Positions 30,225 through 39,300 of a stretch of DNA of 64,000 bases are shown here, piece after piece; positions within the stretch are counted from its first letter, which is position 1; each line of letters begins with the position of its first letter. Origin of the DNA: [Actinomadura] parvosata subsp. kistnae (lineage in GTDB: Bacteria; Actinomycetota; Actinomycetes; Streptosporangiales; Streptosporangiaceae); NCBI RefSeq assembly GCF_900323885.1, contig NZ_OOHJ01000018.1, forward strand, positions 4,141,001 to 4,205,000, in the 5' to 3' direction. The notes beneath the pieces are model-generated. The model saw only the letters and a program-made list of their open reading frames with translations. It did no database searches and was not told where the DNA came from. The position numbers and the translations under genes were made by a program.

Positions 30225-31619
30225 ATGGAGACGTACGCCGACCTGATCGAGTGCGAGGACGTGCTGCTCTTCGCCAACGCGGCGATCACCTCGACCGGGC
30301 AGCGCGAGTTCCACAGCGCGGCCGGCGAGCAGCGGCTGTCCCTCGCCTTCCTGCACGACTACATCCACGGCAACTATCCGGACCTGTACGCCGCCACGCT
30401 GGCGCTCGACATCAACGACCACAACGCCGCCCTGATCATCGCCAACCTCCTCAAGCGCGGGGCCGGCCTCCCCGGCGCCGGCGACGCGCGGCTGATCGCG
30501 TGGCGGCTGGCGCGGATGAGCCCGCCGCGCGTCTACCGGCTGTTCCAGGAGCTGCGGCGGGCGGGCGTCAACAACCGGCGCACCCGCGCGATCATCCGTG
30601 ACTGGCTCGCCGCCCGGCCCGACCTGGCCTTCGACGCCGTGAAGTACCGCTCGGCGCTGAAGTCGGCGGTGCGGCACGCGCACCTGCGGCCCGAGGGCGA
30701 GCTGGGCGACTTCCTGTTCGCGCCGTTCCGCCGCGCCCGCTACGAGGCGCCCCTGCTGGAAGCGTGGCGGCGGGCGCACTACGACAAGAACGCCCTGTAC
30801 GAGCTGCCGTACACGGTCGCCGAGGGCTTCGCCGCCCGCCACGGCATCAGCCGCGCCGTCTTCCTGGAGCGCGTCGCGCCCCGGCTGACGAAGCTGGAGC
30901 GGCTGCGGCTGACCGGGGCGGCCGAGCGCGACGGCGTACGGACCGAGGCGGACCTGGCCGCGATGCCGCTGGTCAGGCTGGCCTCCTACGTGCTGTCGCT
31001 GGCCCCCGACGTGCGCGCGCGGCGGCGCGCGGAGCTGGTCGCGGCGCTGCGCGCGGCGGCGGCGCGGGCGGCGGGGGCGCGGGCCGGCACGTGGGGCGAC
31101 GTGGCCGCGGTGCTGGACGACAGCTTCTCCTCCTTCGGCTCGCCCGTGAAGCGCCGCCGGCCGCTCGCCGTCGCGCTGGCCTGCCACTACCTGTTGCGGG
31201 CGCTGGCCGGCTCCTACCGCGGGCTGTGGCTGTCGGGCCGCTCCGACCCGCTCCAGGCGCGCCCCACCGGGCCCACGCCGCTGGGACGGCGGATCATCGA
31301 CGCCCTCGAAGGGCGGCCGAGCCTGCTCGTCATCGTCTCCGACGGCTGGGACAACGCGCCCCCCGGCCTGGCCGGCGAGGTGCTGCGCGTCTGGCGGCGC
31401 AAGCTCGACCCGGCGGGCGAGGTCGGCATCGTGCACCTGAACCCCGTCTACGACGCCGAGCAGATCGAGGTGCGGCGGCTGGCCACGGTGGTGCCGACGG
31501 CCGGCATCCGCGACGCCGAGGACCTGCCGGCGCTGGTGGAGCTGGCCCGCTTCGCCGAGGGGCGGACGGGGCTCGCGGAGCTGCGGGCGTACCTGGAGGA
31601 TCGGGCGGCACGACGATGA
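30225..31619 (+). CDS. Helical-repeat plus von Willebrand A domain protein (TROVE-like architecture)
   Basis: A 464-residue cytosolic protein. Residues 1-270 are helical repeats (FLHDYIHGNYPDLYAATLALD, IAWRLARMSPPRVYRLFQELRR, AVKYRSALKSAVRHAHLRPEG). Residues 290-450 form a vWA domain with an intact MIDAS, D298-D-S-F-S302 (DxSxS), and VIVSDGWDN as the later metal loop. Ro60/Rsr proteins have the same order of helical TROVE and vWA parts and bind Y RNA or misfolded RNA. Whether this N-terminus is a true TROVE domain cannot be settled by eye. The gene overlaps the next by ATGA and lies 131 bp after the channel pair. Confidence 0.65.
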   Translation: METYADLIECEDVLLFANAAITSTGQREFHSAAGEQRLSLAFLHDYIHGNYPDLYAATLALDINDHNAALIIANLLKRGAGLPGAGDARLIAWRLARMSPPRVYRLFQELRRAGVNNRRTRAIIRDWLAARPDLAFDAVKYRSALKSAVRHAHLRPEGELGDFLFAPFRRARYEAPLLEAWRRAHYDKNALYELPYTVAEGFAARHGISRAVFLERVAPRLTKLERLRLTGAAERDGVRTEADLAAMPLVRLASYVLSLAPDVRARRRAELVAALRAAAARAAGARAGTWGDVAAVLDDSFSSFGSPVKRRRPLAVALACHYLLRALAGSYRGLWLSGRSDPLQARPTGPTPLGRRIIDALEGRPSLLVIVSDGWDNAPPGLAGEVLRVWRRKLDPAGEVGIVHLNPVYDAEQIEVRRLATVVPTAGIRDAEDLPALVELARFAEGRTGLAELRAYLEDRAARR

Positions 31620-32791
31620 CCGGCGAGCTGATCGACTTCGGCGGGCTGGAGACGCGGCCCGCGCAGACGTGGGGCGCGCTGCGGCTCGTCCCGCTCGTGC
31701 GCCGCGACCCCATCGAGGACCTGCGGCTGCACGCCAAGGTGTACGGCGACGAGGCGAGCCTGGTGCTGCTGCCGGACCGCACGCTCTACACCGCGTACGT
31801 CCCGCACGCCTTCGTCGCGTCCTGGACCGGCGACGGCACCCCGGCGGCGGCGTACGGCACGCAGCTCGGGCAGCCGCTGCGGCACGTGCCCGTCAGGGTG
31901 CGGCGCAGGATGGCCCGCCGGGTGGAGCCGGGCCGGCTGCGGTTCCTGCCGCTTCACCTGGCCCTGGAGGGCTTCCTCGCGCTGCACTTCGGCGGCCCCG
32001 AGATCGCGTGGCAGGAGTGGTCGCGCCAGGCGGTCGCGCACGGGCTGTCGCCGCGCGCCGAGGACGCCTACACCGGCGCGGAGGTGCGCGGGCTCGACGA
32101 CGCGCTCAAGGTGTTCGAGATCTACCCGGGGCAGTGCGGGCTGCTGCTGTACGCGGGCGACACGCTGGCCAGCGCGTTCGTGGTGCCGCATCCGGAGGAC
32201 TACCGGGCGCTGCACCCGACCCTTATCCGCGACCTGTACGGGGAGCTGATCTACGAGTACGCCCTCTACCACCCCGCCAGGGACTTCCCCGCGGTGATCG
32301 ACGAGAGTGCCGTCACCTCGCCGGCCGACCTGCGCGCCGAGGCGGAGCGGCACGAGCGGGAGTGGGCGGGCTTCCACGACTCGGTGATGGCGGCCGGGCT
32401 CCTGCGCGCCCCCGCCCGGGTGGAGCAGGTCTACCGGATGGGACGGTTCACGCTGAGCCGGTTCCTGCCGTCGTTCGAGAGGAAGAGCGAGAACCACCTC
32501 GGCGAGACGATCACCGACGGCGAGGGGCGGCTGGCGTACCTGAAGACGTTCAGGCTGTCGGAGGCGCAGAGCCGGCGCGGCCACCTGCTGAGCGCGCTGG
32601 CCGCGCACGGCTGGAGCCTGCCCGCCACCGCCGCCACGCTCCGGATCGGCGTGCCCATGCTGGCGGCGCGCCTGGAGCGGGCGGGGTTCGGGCAGCTGCT
32701 GCGCCAGGACGTCATGGACGCCTTCCGCAAGCAGCTCAATGAGCGCACCCGGCGTACTCGTCGAGGCGGCGCAGCATCGCCACCAGCATGA
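31616..32791 (+). CDS. ARPP-2-like protein
   Basis: A 391-residue soluble protein. Its N-terminus (DFGGLETRPAQTWGALRLVPLVRRDPIEDLRLHAKVYGD, in part) and PHAFVASWTGDGTPAAAYGTQLG match my recollection of ARPP-2 domains. That family was described by comparative genomics in association with ADP-ribosylglycohydrolase and phosphatase genes, in predicted conflict or RNA-repair loci. A helical C-terminal part contains a possible HTH-like pattern (GWSLPATAATLRIGVPMLAARLERAGF). The start ATG overlaps the vWA stop, so the two are translationally coupled. The last 56 bp overlap the convergent membrane-protein gene. The biochemical activity is unknown. Confidence 0.65.
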   Translation: MTGELIDFGGLETRPAQTWGALRLVPLVRRDPIEDLRLHAKVYGDEASLVLLPDRTLYTAYVPHAFVASWTGDGTPAAAYGTQLGQPLRHVPVRVRRRMARRVEPGRLRFLPLHLALEGFLALHFGGPEIAWQEWSRQAVAHGLSPRAEDAYTGAEVRGLDDALKVFEIYPGQCGLLLYAGDTLASAFVVPHPEDYRALHPTLIRDLYGELIYEYALYHPARDFPAVIDESAVTSPADLRAEAERHEREWAGFHDSVMAAGLLRAPARVEQVYRMGRFTLSRFLPSFERKSENHLGETITDGEGRLAYLKTFRLSEAQSRRGHLLSALAAHGWSLPATAATLRIGVPMLAARLERAGFGQLLRQDVMDAFRKQLNERTRRTRRGGAASPPA

Positions 32792-33146
32792 GCGGGAACA
32801 TCACCACGTGCGAGACCAGCATCAGCCCGTCGGCGTCCATGACCCCCGTCCACAGCAGGGGGAAGAGCGGCACGGCGGGCGCGAACATGATCGCGCACAT
32901 CTCCAGCGTCGGCGCCCAGCCGTGGCCGCGCACGCGCATCCACGCGGCCATGCCGATCGACATGTTCAGCGCCATCGACAGGTACCACAGCTCCGGCTGC
33001 TCGGCGTGGGAGACGCCGAGGCCGACGGCCGACTGCAGCATGCCGAGCGCGAACATCCCGGCGAACATCGCGATGATCATTTCGAGGTAGTGGAGCGCGA
33101 ACCGGCCCCAGCGGCGGCCCGTCCTGGGCGTTGTCGTCGTTGTCAT
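32736..33146 (-). CDS. Four-helix integral membrane protein of unknown function
   Basis: A 136-residue protein starting MTTTTTPRTGRRWGRF with about four helices (LEMIIAMFAGMFALGMLQS, LSMALNMSIGMAAWM, MCAIMFAPAVPLFPLLW, LMLVSHVVMFPLMLVAML). The Met-rich helices resemble a small family of actinobacterial membrane proteins often placed beside GlxA-type regulators. ATG 33146 is preceded by GGGGAC; the longer start at 33248 would overlap the regulator. It is divergent from the AraC-family gene, which probably controls it. Confidence 0.7.
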   Translation of the reverse strand: MTTTTTPRTGRRWGRFALHYLEMIIAMFAGMFALGMLQSAVGLGVSHAEQPELWYLSMALNMSIGMAAWMRVRGHGWAPTLEMCAIMFAPAVPLFPLLWTGVMDADGLMLVSHVVMFPLMLVAMLRRLDEYAGCAH

Positions 33147-33246
33147 GTCCCCGACTGTCTCCGGTACGGCCGCCGGCGGCCAAGACCGGCGACCGAGAAG
33201 GTCCGGAAACTTGGGATCCGCGTCCTTCGCACCTAAAGTCGTGGCC

Positions 33247-34209
33247 ATGGATCGACGACGGGTGGTGGTCGTGGCCTACGACGCGGCCGAGCTGCTCGAG
33301 ATCGCGAGCATCACCTCCACGCTGGAGAGCGCCAACTGGCACGGCGCGGCACCCTACTACGAGTACCGGGTCGCCACCCCCGGAGGCCACCCCGTCACCA
33401 CCGCCACCGCGCTGACCCTCGACGCCCAGCTCACCCTCGAACGCGTCACCGGCCCCCTCGACACGCTCGTCGTCGCCGGCGGGATCGGCGCCGAGAACGC
33501 CGCGGCCAGCCCCCTGATCGTCGGCCACGTCCGGCGGCTGGCCAGGGAGAGCCGGCGGGTCGCCTCCGTCTGCACCGGCGCGTTCGTCCTCGCCGCCGCC
33601 GGCCTGCTCGACGGGCGCCGCGCCACCACGCACTGGGGCTTCGCGCAGACGATGGCCGACCGCTACCCCGACGTCGTCGTCGACCCCGACCCGATCTTCA
33701 TCAGGGACGGCAACGTCGCCACCTCCGCCGGCATCACCGCCGCCCTCGACCTCATCCTCGCCTTCGTCGCCGAGGACAACGGCGACGAGCTCGCCAGGAC
33801 CGTCGCCCGCAACCTCGTCACCTACCTGCAGCGGCCCGGCGACCAGGCGCAGATGAGCATGTTCGTCGAAGCGCCGTCGCCCGCCAACAGCCTCGTCAAA
33901 CGCACCATCGACTACATCTCGGCCCACCTGCGCGACGACCTCAGCACCGCCGCCCTGGCCGTCGAGGCGGGCGTCAGCGAGCGGCACCTGACCAGGCTGT
34001 TCCTCAAACACCTCGGCCAGACGCCCGGCCGCTACGTCCGCCAGGTCCGCACCGAGGCCGCCGCCCACCTGCTCGCCTCCACCTCCCTGCCCATGGCGGC
34101 GGTGGCGGTGCGGTGCGGGTTCGGGACGGCGGAGACGTTGCGGCAGGCGTTCATCGACCGGTACGGTGTCCCGCCCTCCCACTACCGGCTCACCCAGGCC
34201 GCCGGCTGA
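33247..34209 (+). CDS. GlxA-family transcriptional regulator (DJ-1/PfpI plus AraC HTH)
   Basis: A 320-residue regulator. Residues 5-185 are a DJ-1/PfpI glutamine-amidotransferase-like domain with the nucleophile-elbow cysteine in RRVASVCTGAFVLAAAGLLDG. Residues 215-315 hold two AraC-type helix-turn-helix motifs (STAALAVEAGVSERHLTRLFLKHLGQTPGRYV and MAAVAVRCGFGTAETLRQAFIDRYGVPPSHY). The 100-bp gap to the divergent membrane-protein gene makes that gene the likely target. The ligand is unknown. Confidence 0.9.
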   Translation: MDRRRVVVVAYDAAELLEIASITSTLESANWHGAAPYYEYRVATPGGHPVTTATALTLDAQLTLERVTGPLDTLVVAGGIGAENAAASPLIVGHVRRLARESRRVASVCTGAFVLAAAGLLDGRRATTHWGFAQTMADRYPDVVVDPDPIFIRDGNVATSAGITAALDLILAFVAEDNGDELARTVARNLVTYLQRPGDQAQMSMFVEAPSPANSLVKRTIDYISAHLRDDLSTAALAVEAGVSERHLTRLFLKHLGQTPGRYVRQVRTEAAAHLLASTSLPMAAVAVRCGFGTAETLRQAFIDRYGVPPSHYRLTQAAG

Positions 34210-34258
34210 CCCTCCTGGCATGGTCCGGTTCGTCCGGACTCTGGCTAATGTGTCTGCG

Positions 34259-36349
34259 ATGGACGGCGACCGGGTCATTGGCGGCTACACGCTGCGACGC
34301 CTGCTGGGGCGCGGCGGCATGGGCGAGGTGTACCTCGCCGCCACCCCCACCGGCGGCCTGGCCGCCGTCAAGCTCATCCACCCCGCCCTCGCCGGCGACC
34401 CCGCCTTCCGGCGCCGCTTCGAACGCGAAGTGGCGGCCGCGCGACGGGTCGCCAGGTTCTGCACCGCGCCCGTCCTCGACGCCGGGATCGACGACGGCGT
34501 CGCCTACCTCGTCACCGAATACGTCAAAGGGCCCGACCTCGCCCGGGCCGTCCGCGAGCAGGGGCCGCTGTCGGGCGGCAACCTCGAAGCGCTGGCCGTC
34601 GGCGTCGCCACCGCACTGAGCGCCATCCACGGCGCCGGCGTCATCCACCGCGACCTCAAACCCGGCAATGTGCTGCTCTCCCCCCTGGGGCCGCGCGTCA
34701 TCGACTTCGGCATCGCCCGGCTCGTCGGCCACGACGCCCTCTCCAGCCAGACCATCCTGGGGACACCCGCGTTCATGGCGCCCGAACAGGCGCGCGGCGA
34801 GCCTTTGACACCCGCCGCCGACGTGTTCTCGTGGGGCGGGGTGATCGCGTTCGCGGGCACGGGGCAGCCGCCGTTCGGCAGCGAATCCTCGGAGGCGGCG
34901 CTGTGGCGGATCGCCCACGAACCGCCGCGCCTCTCCGGGTTGGACGACGGCATCAGGGGCATCGTCGAGCGGGCGCTGGCCAAGGATCCCCTCGCTCGGC
35001 CCACCGCTTCCGAGCTGCTGGCCGAACTGGTGGGCGGCACGCGCCTGGCCACGGCCACGGAAGTGGTCGAACGCACGTGGACGGGCACCGTCACAGCCAA
35101 CCTACGCACCCCCGCCGCCCCCGCCCCCACCTCCACCGCCCGCATCGCCCCCGCACCCGCCGCCACCCCGCCTGGCGCCGGGCCGGCGGTCACGCCGGTC
35201 ACGCCGATCATGCCGATCGCGCCGGTTTCGGCTGCGTCGCCTGGCGCGGCGCCTTCGGCGGCGCCGACTGCGTCGTCCGGTAGCGCGCCGCCAGCGTCGT
35301 CCGGCGTCGCGCCGGGGGTCGCGCCGCTTGCGTCGCCCGGCATGGCGCCCGGGGTCGCGCCGGACAGCCCAGCGGGTGAGGTTGCGCCGCTTGCGTCGCT
35401 CAGCGCGGCGGGTGAGGTCGCGTCGCCCGTGTCGTCCGGTGGCATGCCGCTTGTCTCGTCGCCTGCGTCGCCCGGCATGGCGCCTGGGGTCGTGCCATCC
35501 GCGTCGTCCGGTGGTGCGGCTGGGGACGTGCCACTCGTGTCGTCCGGTGTTGCGCCCGCCACCTCGCCCGCACCGGCCGGTGCCGGGCGTGTCGGCACGC
35601 CGGCCGCCCCACCCGCAGGTTCCGGCGCGCGGGTCGGGTGGGCGGAGGCTGGGCACGATCGGCCGGTCGGCGTAGCGGGCACGGCTCGTTCCGGCGGGCG
35701 GCGGTGGCGTAGGTGGGTGTGGGGAGCGGCCGGAAGTGGGGCGCTGGCTCTTGGGGTTCTCGCCGCCCTGATCCTGCCCGGCCGGCTGACCGCCCAGACG
35801 TGGCCGTACGAGGCCGGGTTCGCCGACGGATGGGCCGTCGGTGCGTCCGAGGGCGGTAGCGCCCGGGCGGACGGTGGCGCCTACGAGCTGGACGTGAAGC
35901 CGGGGTGGCGGCTGTGGAAGTCCGCGCCCGTGAAGGAGCCGGAGAGCGGCGTGGTCGTCAGCGCGAAGGGCACCCTGGAGGAGGGCGAGGGGGAGTACGG
36001 TGTGTGGTGCCACGGCTCGGCGAGCTCCGGGAACCGCTACGAGTTCGGAGTGAGCGGCGCGGGCAAGGTCTCGATCGTCAAGCGCCGCACGGGCACGGAG
36101 GGCAAGATCCTGTACGGGCCGGCGGACGCACCGAGGACGGCCGCCAACCGCATCGTCGCGGAATGCGGCCAGAGCGGGAGCAGAGTGACCCTGCGAATGT
36201 GGCTGAACGAGACCCTGGTCGCCGAGGTGTCCGACGCCGACGCCCCGTACGGGCCTGGTGAGGCGGGGGTGCACGCGGCGTCGAGCGCCACCCGCCAGGC
36301 CCGCGTCCGCTTCGAGTCCTTCGCCGTCAGACCGGCGACCGGCACGTGA
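34259..36349 (+). CDS. PknB-type Ser/Thr protein kinase with extracytoplasmic lectin-like domain
   Basis: A 696-residue membrane kinase. The catalytic domain (1-270) has GRGGMGEVYLA, the lysine in AVKLIHPAL, VIHRDLKPGNVLL, VIDFGIARL and the APEQA motif. A Pro/Ala/Ser/Gly linker (about 270-480) is full of near-repeats such as ASPGMAPGVAP. One helix (about 488-508) leads to an outer domain of about 190 residues (YEAGFADGWAVG, SAPVKEPESGVVVSAKG, EYGVWCHGSASSGNRYEFGVSG) that looks like a concanavalin-type sandwich. The domain probably senses a wall or glycan ligand. A SARP regulator gene starts 13 bp downstream, recalling the AfsK-AfsR pairing. Confidence 0.92.
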   Translation: MDGDRVIGGYTLRRLLGRGGMGEVYLAATPTGGLAAVKLIHPALAGDPAFRRRFEREVAAARRVARFCTAPVLDAGIDDGVAYLVTEYVKGPDLARAVREQGPLSGGNLEALAVGVATALSAIHGAGVIHRDLKPGNVLLSPLGPRVIDFGIARLVGHDALSSQTILGTPAFMAPEQARGEPLTPAADVFSWGGVIAFAGTGQPPFGSESSEAALWRIAHEPPRLSGLDDGIRGIVERALAKDPLARPTASELLAELVGGTRLATATEVVERTWTGTVTANLRTPAAPAPTSTARIAPAPAATPPGAGPAVTPVTPIMPIAPVSAASPGAAPSAAPTASSGSAPPASSGVAPGVAPLASPGMAPGVAPDSPAGEVAPLASLSAAGEVASPVSSGGMPLVSSPASPGMAPGVVPSASSGGAAGDVPLVSSGVAPATSPAPAGAGRVGTPAAPPAGSGARVGWAEAGHDRPVGVAGTARSGGRRWRRWVWGAAGSGALALGVLAALILPGRLTAQTWPYEAGFADGWAVGASEGGSARADGGAYELDVKPGWRLWKSAPVKEPESGVVVSAKGTLEEGEGEYGVWCHGSASSGNRYEFGVSGAGKVSIVKRRTGTEGKILYGPADAPRTAANRIVAECGQSGSRVTLRMWLNETLVAEVSDADAPYGPGEAGVHAASSATRQARVRFESFAVRPATGT

Positions 36350-36362
36350 GGCCGGCAAGCCG

Positions 36363-39300
36363 GTGAACACTCGGTCCGGCGACCCCGACCCGCCGCAGTC
36401 CAGCGTGCCAGGTCCGCCGCGGTTCGGCGTTCTCGGCCCGCTGCGCGTCGTCGGCGGCGGCGGTGGCAGTGGGGGAGCCCACGATGGCGGAGACGGTGGT
36501 GGCGCCAGCGTCGGTGGTGGTGCCCGCGATGGCGGCGGCAAGGATGGTGGTGCCCACGTCGGTGATGCCCACGACGGCGGCGGCCGTGACGGCGGCGGCC
36601 GTGACGGCGGCGGCGGTTGGGCTCCGGGGCCGGCCAAGCACAGGGCGTTGCTGGCGGCGTTGTTGCTGGCGGCGGGTGAGCGGGTGCCGGTGGAGCGGTT
36701 GTTGTCCGCCGTCTGGGATGACCGGCCGCCGGCCTCCGCCGAGTCCGTGCTCCGCGTGTACGTCAGTGCGCTGCGCAAGAGTGTCGGCGGTATCCGTACC
36801 GTGCCCGGGGGGTACCTCCTCGACGTCGAGCGGGACGACGTGGACTGCCACCGCTTCGAGCGGCTGGTCGCGGCGGCCAGGCAGGCGCGGGAGGCCGGGC
36901 GGGTGGCGGAGGCGGCCGACGGGCTCAGGGCGGCGCTGGGGCTGTGGCGGGGGCAGAGCGCGCTCGCGGACGTCGAGTCGTCGGTGCTGCGGCGGGCGTA
37001 CGGGGTGCCGCTGGAGGAGTTGCGGCTCACCGCGCTGGAGGAGCGGGTGGAGCTCGACCTGCGGCTGGGCCGGGGCGCCGAGGTGGTGGGCGAGCTGCGG
37101 GCCCTCGTCGCGGCCCACCCGCTGCGGGAACGCGCCTGGGTCCGCCTCATCGAGGCCCTGCACCAGGCGGGGCGCAGGTCGGAGGCGTTGGACGCGTACC
37201 AGGACGTGCGGCGGACGCTGGTGGAGGAGCTCGGCCTGGAACCTGGGGCGGAGCTGGTGGCCGCACATCAGCGCGTATTGAACGACATCGGCTCGCTGGC
37301 CCGCGGCGCGCTGGATGTGGCGAGCGCGGGTGGTGCGGTGCCAGGCGCGATAAGTGGGGTGCCTTACCTGGCGGGTGCGGCGCTGGGCGTGCCGGGCGCG
37401 GTGCCGGGAATGGCGAATGCGGCGCTGGGCGTGCCGGGCGCGGTGCCGGGCGCGGCGAGCGCCGTGCCGGGCGTGATGGGTGTGGTGCCGGGCGCGGCGG
37501 GCGTGATCGATGGCCTCGCGGGTGGGGTTGGTGCCCTCGGGGCGGTGGGGTCGGTCAATGAGTTGCCGCCGGATATTTCCGACTTTGCGGGGCGGCGGGC
37601 GGTGCTCGGCTGGATCGCGCGCATGGCCGGCGAACGTGCCTCGGCCCCCGTTCACCTGGTGCTGCACGGCCCGCCCGGCTGCGGCAAGTCAGCCCTGGCC
37701 GTGCATGCCGCCACCACGCTGGGTCAGCAGGACGGCCTTCCGTACGACCGCCTGTATGCCGTGCTCGGGGCGCGTCCGCCCGGTGCTGTGCTGGAGGACC
37801 TGCTTCGGTCGCTCGGGTGCCCGGACGGTGCGGTGCCGGCTGCGTTGGACGAGCGGGTGCGGTTGTATCGGAGCGTCACGGCTCGCAGGCGGTTGCTCGT
37901 CGTGTTGGACGATGCTGCCGACGAGGCCCAGGTGCGGCCGTTGCTTCCCACGGGGCCCGGCAGTCTCACGCTGGTGACGAGCCGGTCGCCGCTGGCGGGG
38001 CTGGAGGCGGCGCGGGCGTACGAGCTGGGGCTGCTTGACGAGGACGAGGCGATGGCGCTGCTCGGCGGCGTGGCCGGGCACGATCGGGTAGGTGCGGAGC
38101 CCGAGGCCGCTGCCCGGATCGTCCGGCTGTGTGGGTATCTGCCCTTGGCGTTGCGTATCGCGGGCTCCCGGTTGGCCAGGAAGCGGGGCTGGACGCTCGG
38201 CCATCTGGCGGGGCGGCTGAGTGATGAGCGGCGGCGGCTCGACGAGCTGAGCGCGGGTGATCTCGCCGTCCGGGGCAGCCTCGCCCTGGGGTACCGGGGG
38301 CTGCCGGACCGGGAGCGGCGGATCCTGCGCCGGCTGGGCGCGCTGTCCGCGCCCGACTTCGCGCCCTGGGTGCTGGGTGCGGACCTGGAGCCGCTGGTGG
38401 AGGCGGGGCTGCTGCAGTCGCGCGGGCTGGACGAGGCCGGCCAGGAACGGTACGGATGGCACGACCTGACCCGGCTGTACGCCGCCGAACGCCTGGCCGA
38501 GGAGGACGGCGGCCCGGCCGGGGTGCTGGCGGCCATGGCGGGCGAGATCCTGGAGCGGACCCGCCAGGCTCGCGAGGCCCTCCTCCCGGCCGAGCCCGGC
38601 ACCGGCCGCACCGAACTCCTCCCACCTGCGACAACGGCGCACGGCCACCCGTCTTGGAACCGCCCGCCGGGAGAGGACGGCCACCTGTCGTGGGGCGGTC
38701 CCCTGGCGGTGGACGCCGGCCCGTCGGGGTGGCGTTCGGCGGAGGGGGCAGGGGCTCAGCCCTTCTCCGGGCGTAGTGGGTGGTCGCGGCCCGATGGTGG
38801 GCTGGAGACGGGGTGGTTGCGGCAGGAGGCACGGTGGTTGAGTGCTGAGCGGCGGTTCCTAGTGGCAGCGGTCGAGGACTTCTACCGGGCCGGTCTGTAC
38901 GAGGCCGCGTGGCGGCTGGCGTTCTACCTGACGCCGCTGTTCGAGCTCGGCGCCCACCACGACGACTGGCACGCGACGACCGCGACCGGGCTGGACGCGG
39001 CCAGGGCGGCGGGCCACCGGCACGGCGAGGCGCTGCTGTTGCGCGGCCTGGCCGACCTGCACCGGGCGGAGGGCCGCACGGACGCGGCGGCAGCGGCGCT
39101 GAGGGCGGCCCAGCCGCTGGTGGAGGGGCTGGAGCTGGCGCGGATCACGCTCAGGCTGGGCCTGGTCCAGGCCGTCGCGGGCGGGGCTCCGGTCCAAGGC
39201 GCCAACGAACGGGGCCAGGACTCAGGGGGACGGGGCCAGGCGGCCGGCCGGAGCCCGGGGCGGGCCGTGGGCGGGCGGCGGGCGTCGGAGGTGATGGAGG

